A program made the translations under genes and the position numbers. 12,357 nucleotides of DNA from Nanobdellota archaeon. Lineage in GTDB: Archaea; Nanobdellota; Nanobdellia; Woesearchaeales; GW2011-AR9. The notes beneath the pieces were generated by a model. The model did no database searches. It was not told where the DNA came from and was given only the letters and a program-made list of their open reading frames with translations. Shown here in pieces: positions 11,150 to 12,357 of the stretch; position 1 is the first letter of the stretch; every line of letters begins with the position of its first letter. The stretch lies in NCBI GenBank assembly GCA_018812355.1, contig JAHJDQ010000170.1, positions 1-12,357 on the forward strand, written 5' to 3'.

Positions 11150-12357
11150 TTAAAGACTATTTTCGTTTAGCTTATCGTAGTGCTAAGAATAGAAAGTTAC
11201 GTTCCTGGTTGACAATGCTAGGAATTTTTATTGGCATCGCTGCTGTTGTAGCGTTAATTTCTTTATCGCAGGGTTTGCAGAACGCGATTGCCGAACAGTT
11301 TGTTAGTCTCGGCTCAGATAAAATTATTGTCCAAGCGAAAGGTTCTGGTTTCGGTCCTCCGGGAACAGGAGTTGAGGTTCCTTTAACCAAAAAGGATTTA
11401 GCTGCGATTGAAAAAGTTTCCGGAGTAGATGTTGCTGTCGGCAGATTAGTTCGTGCAGTAAAAACTGAATTTAATGAGGAAGTTAAATATTCTTACGCTG
11501 CTTCTCTTCCTGAGGATAAAGAAGATATTGATTTAGCAGTTGAAGCAAATAATTATAAGATTGGTTCAGGAAGATTACTAAGTAAAGGTGATTTATACAA
11601 AGTCATGATTGGTTATGATTTTGCTGAGGATTTTTTTGATACTAGTTTGGTTTTAAGAGATACAGTCTTGATTGAAGATCAGGGCTTTAAAGTTGTTGGT
11701 ATTCTTAAGAAGTCTGGAAATCCACAACAAGATTCAACTTTAGTTATTCCTGAAGCCGCTTTTCGTAACATTGTTGGGGTGGAAGAGGATTATGATATTA
11801 TTCCAATTCAGATTGCTTCAGGTGAAAATCTTGATACTGTTACGGAAAGGGTAAAAAAAGAATTAAGAAATTATCGTGATGTTGAGGAAGGCAAGGAAGA
11901 CTTTACCGTCGAAACTCCTGGCGATATTTTAGCAACTTTAACCACTATTTTATTAATTGTGCAGGGTGTCTTGATTGGTATTGCGGCGATTTCTTTACTG
12001 GTTGGAGGGATTGGCATTATGAACACAATGTACACTGCTGTTTTAGAACGAACTAAAGAAATTGGCATTATGAAAGCAACCGGAGCAAAAAGAAATCAAA
12101 TCTTGGCTTTGTTTTTAATTGAGTCTGGTTTCTTAGGAATATTCGGCGGACTTATTGGCGTTTCTCTGGGCATGGGTATTAGTAAATTAGTGGAAATAAT
12201 TGCTTTCCAAATCTACGGCAGTTATTTAATTCAAGCATCGTTTGACCCGATTGTGATTATCGGTGCATTATTGTTTTCTTTTACCGTCGGGGCAATGTCA
12301 GGATTATTTCCAGCCAGACAAGCCGCAAAACTTAAACCAGTGGATGCGTTGAGAGGA
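11146..12357 (+). CDS. MacB/FtsX-like ABC transporter permease, missing only the extreme C-terminus
   Basis: From TTG 11146 there are 404 open codons to the window edge. The last residues, KPVDALRG, are the usual end of this family, so only a few codons are missing. Topology is that of MacB/SalY (COG0577): a basic N-terminus, TM1 at about 21-43, a large extracytoplasmic domain at about 44-262, then three TM helices at about 265-288, 320-350 and 368-388. The FtsX signature GGIGIMNTMYTAVLERTKEI (287-306) and MKATGAKRNQI follow TM2. These permeases work with a separate ATPase and couple ATP hydrolysis to extracytoplasmic movements for export or envelope stress. No ATPase is in the window; it is expected just downstream. 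The start overlaps the HEPN stop (TTGA), so translation is likely coupled to the HEPN/MNT unit, while the COG1361 partner is upstream of that unit. Confidence 0.92.
   Translation, partial: MIKDYFRLAYRSAKNRKLRSWLTMLGIFIGIAAVVALISLSQGLQNAIAEQFVSLGSDKIIVQAKGSGFGPPGTGVEVPLTKKDLAAIEKVSGVDVAVGRLVRAVKTEFNEEVKYSYAASLPEDKEDIDLAVEANNYKIGSGRLLSKGDLYKVMIGYDFAEDFFDTSLVLRDTVLIEDQGFKVVGILKKSGNPQQDSTLVIPEAAFRNIVGVEEDYDIIPIQIASGENLDTVTERVKKELRNYRDVEEGKEDFTVETPGDILATLTTILLIVQGVLIGIAAISLLVGGIGIMNTMYTAVLERTKEIGIMKATGAKRNQILALFLIESGFLGIFGGLIGVSLGMGISKLVEIIAFQIYGSYLIQASFDPIVIIGALLFSFTVGAMSGLFPARQAAKLKPVDALRG

Noticed and set aside
11172..12068. Minus-strand frames within the permease region
   Set aside because: The plus strand is open throughout and encodes a complete MacB/FtsX pattern; the reverse frames show nothing recognisable.

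Overview
The window looks like chromosomal DNA from an AT-rich archaeon, most likely a DPANN lineage such as Woesearchaeota or Pacearchaeota (inference). The evidence is an archaeal/eukaryotic-type glutamyl-tRNA synthetase, a stand-alone PRC-barrel protein, a COG1361-type surface protein, a PEF-like C-terminal sorting signal, heavily N-glycosylatable surface proteins, and archaeal BRE/TATA promoters that often sit about 25 nt from the start codon. No rRNA, tRNA, CRISPR array or insertion sequence is visible.

Layout. At the left end, on the minus strand, a two-wHTH regulator (397-1296) is followed by a minimal nucleotidyltransferase (1-305, cut by the window edge). The pair resembles AbiEi/AbiEii-like toxin-antitoxin modules. 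Between the two genes are two tandem hairpins whose stems differ by compensated substitutions. Next comes a relict of a surface-protein gene on the plus strand (about 1404-1610), then a minus-strand two-gene unit for secreted or membrane-anchored surface proteins (4150-2576 and 2574-1618). A PRC-barrel gene (4451-4714, plus) converges on a gltX plus wHTH-protein operon (7040-4846, minus). A small two-TM coiled-coil protein and a 43-residue Lys/Arg-rich peptide (7150-7581, plus) converge on a single-chain nucleotidyltransferase-HEPN fusion (8395-7586, minus). Palindromes fill the divergent gap at 8396-8651.

On the right, on the plus strand, a COG1361-like CARDB-repeat surface protein (8652-9959) is followed by its own promoter, a wHTH-MNT nucleotidyltransferase (10039-10623), an overlapping HEPN gene (10610-11149), and a MacB/FtsX-like ABC permease (11146-12357, almost complete). 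The permease starts at a TTG that overlaps the HEPN stop codon.

How the genes relate. Three independent nucleotidyltransferase modules (wHTH/NTase, NTase-HEPN fusion, wHTH-NTase/HEPN) lie within 12 kb, interleaved with envelope genes and one housekeeping operon. COG1361 proteins and MacB-like permeases commonly occur together as parts of an envelope export system. Here a HEPN/MNT module sits between them and appears transcriptionally and translationally coupled to the permease. That arrangement and the compensated tandem hairpins are the two most unusual things in the window.
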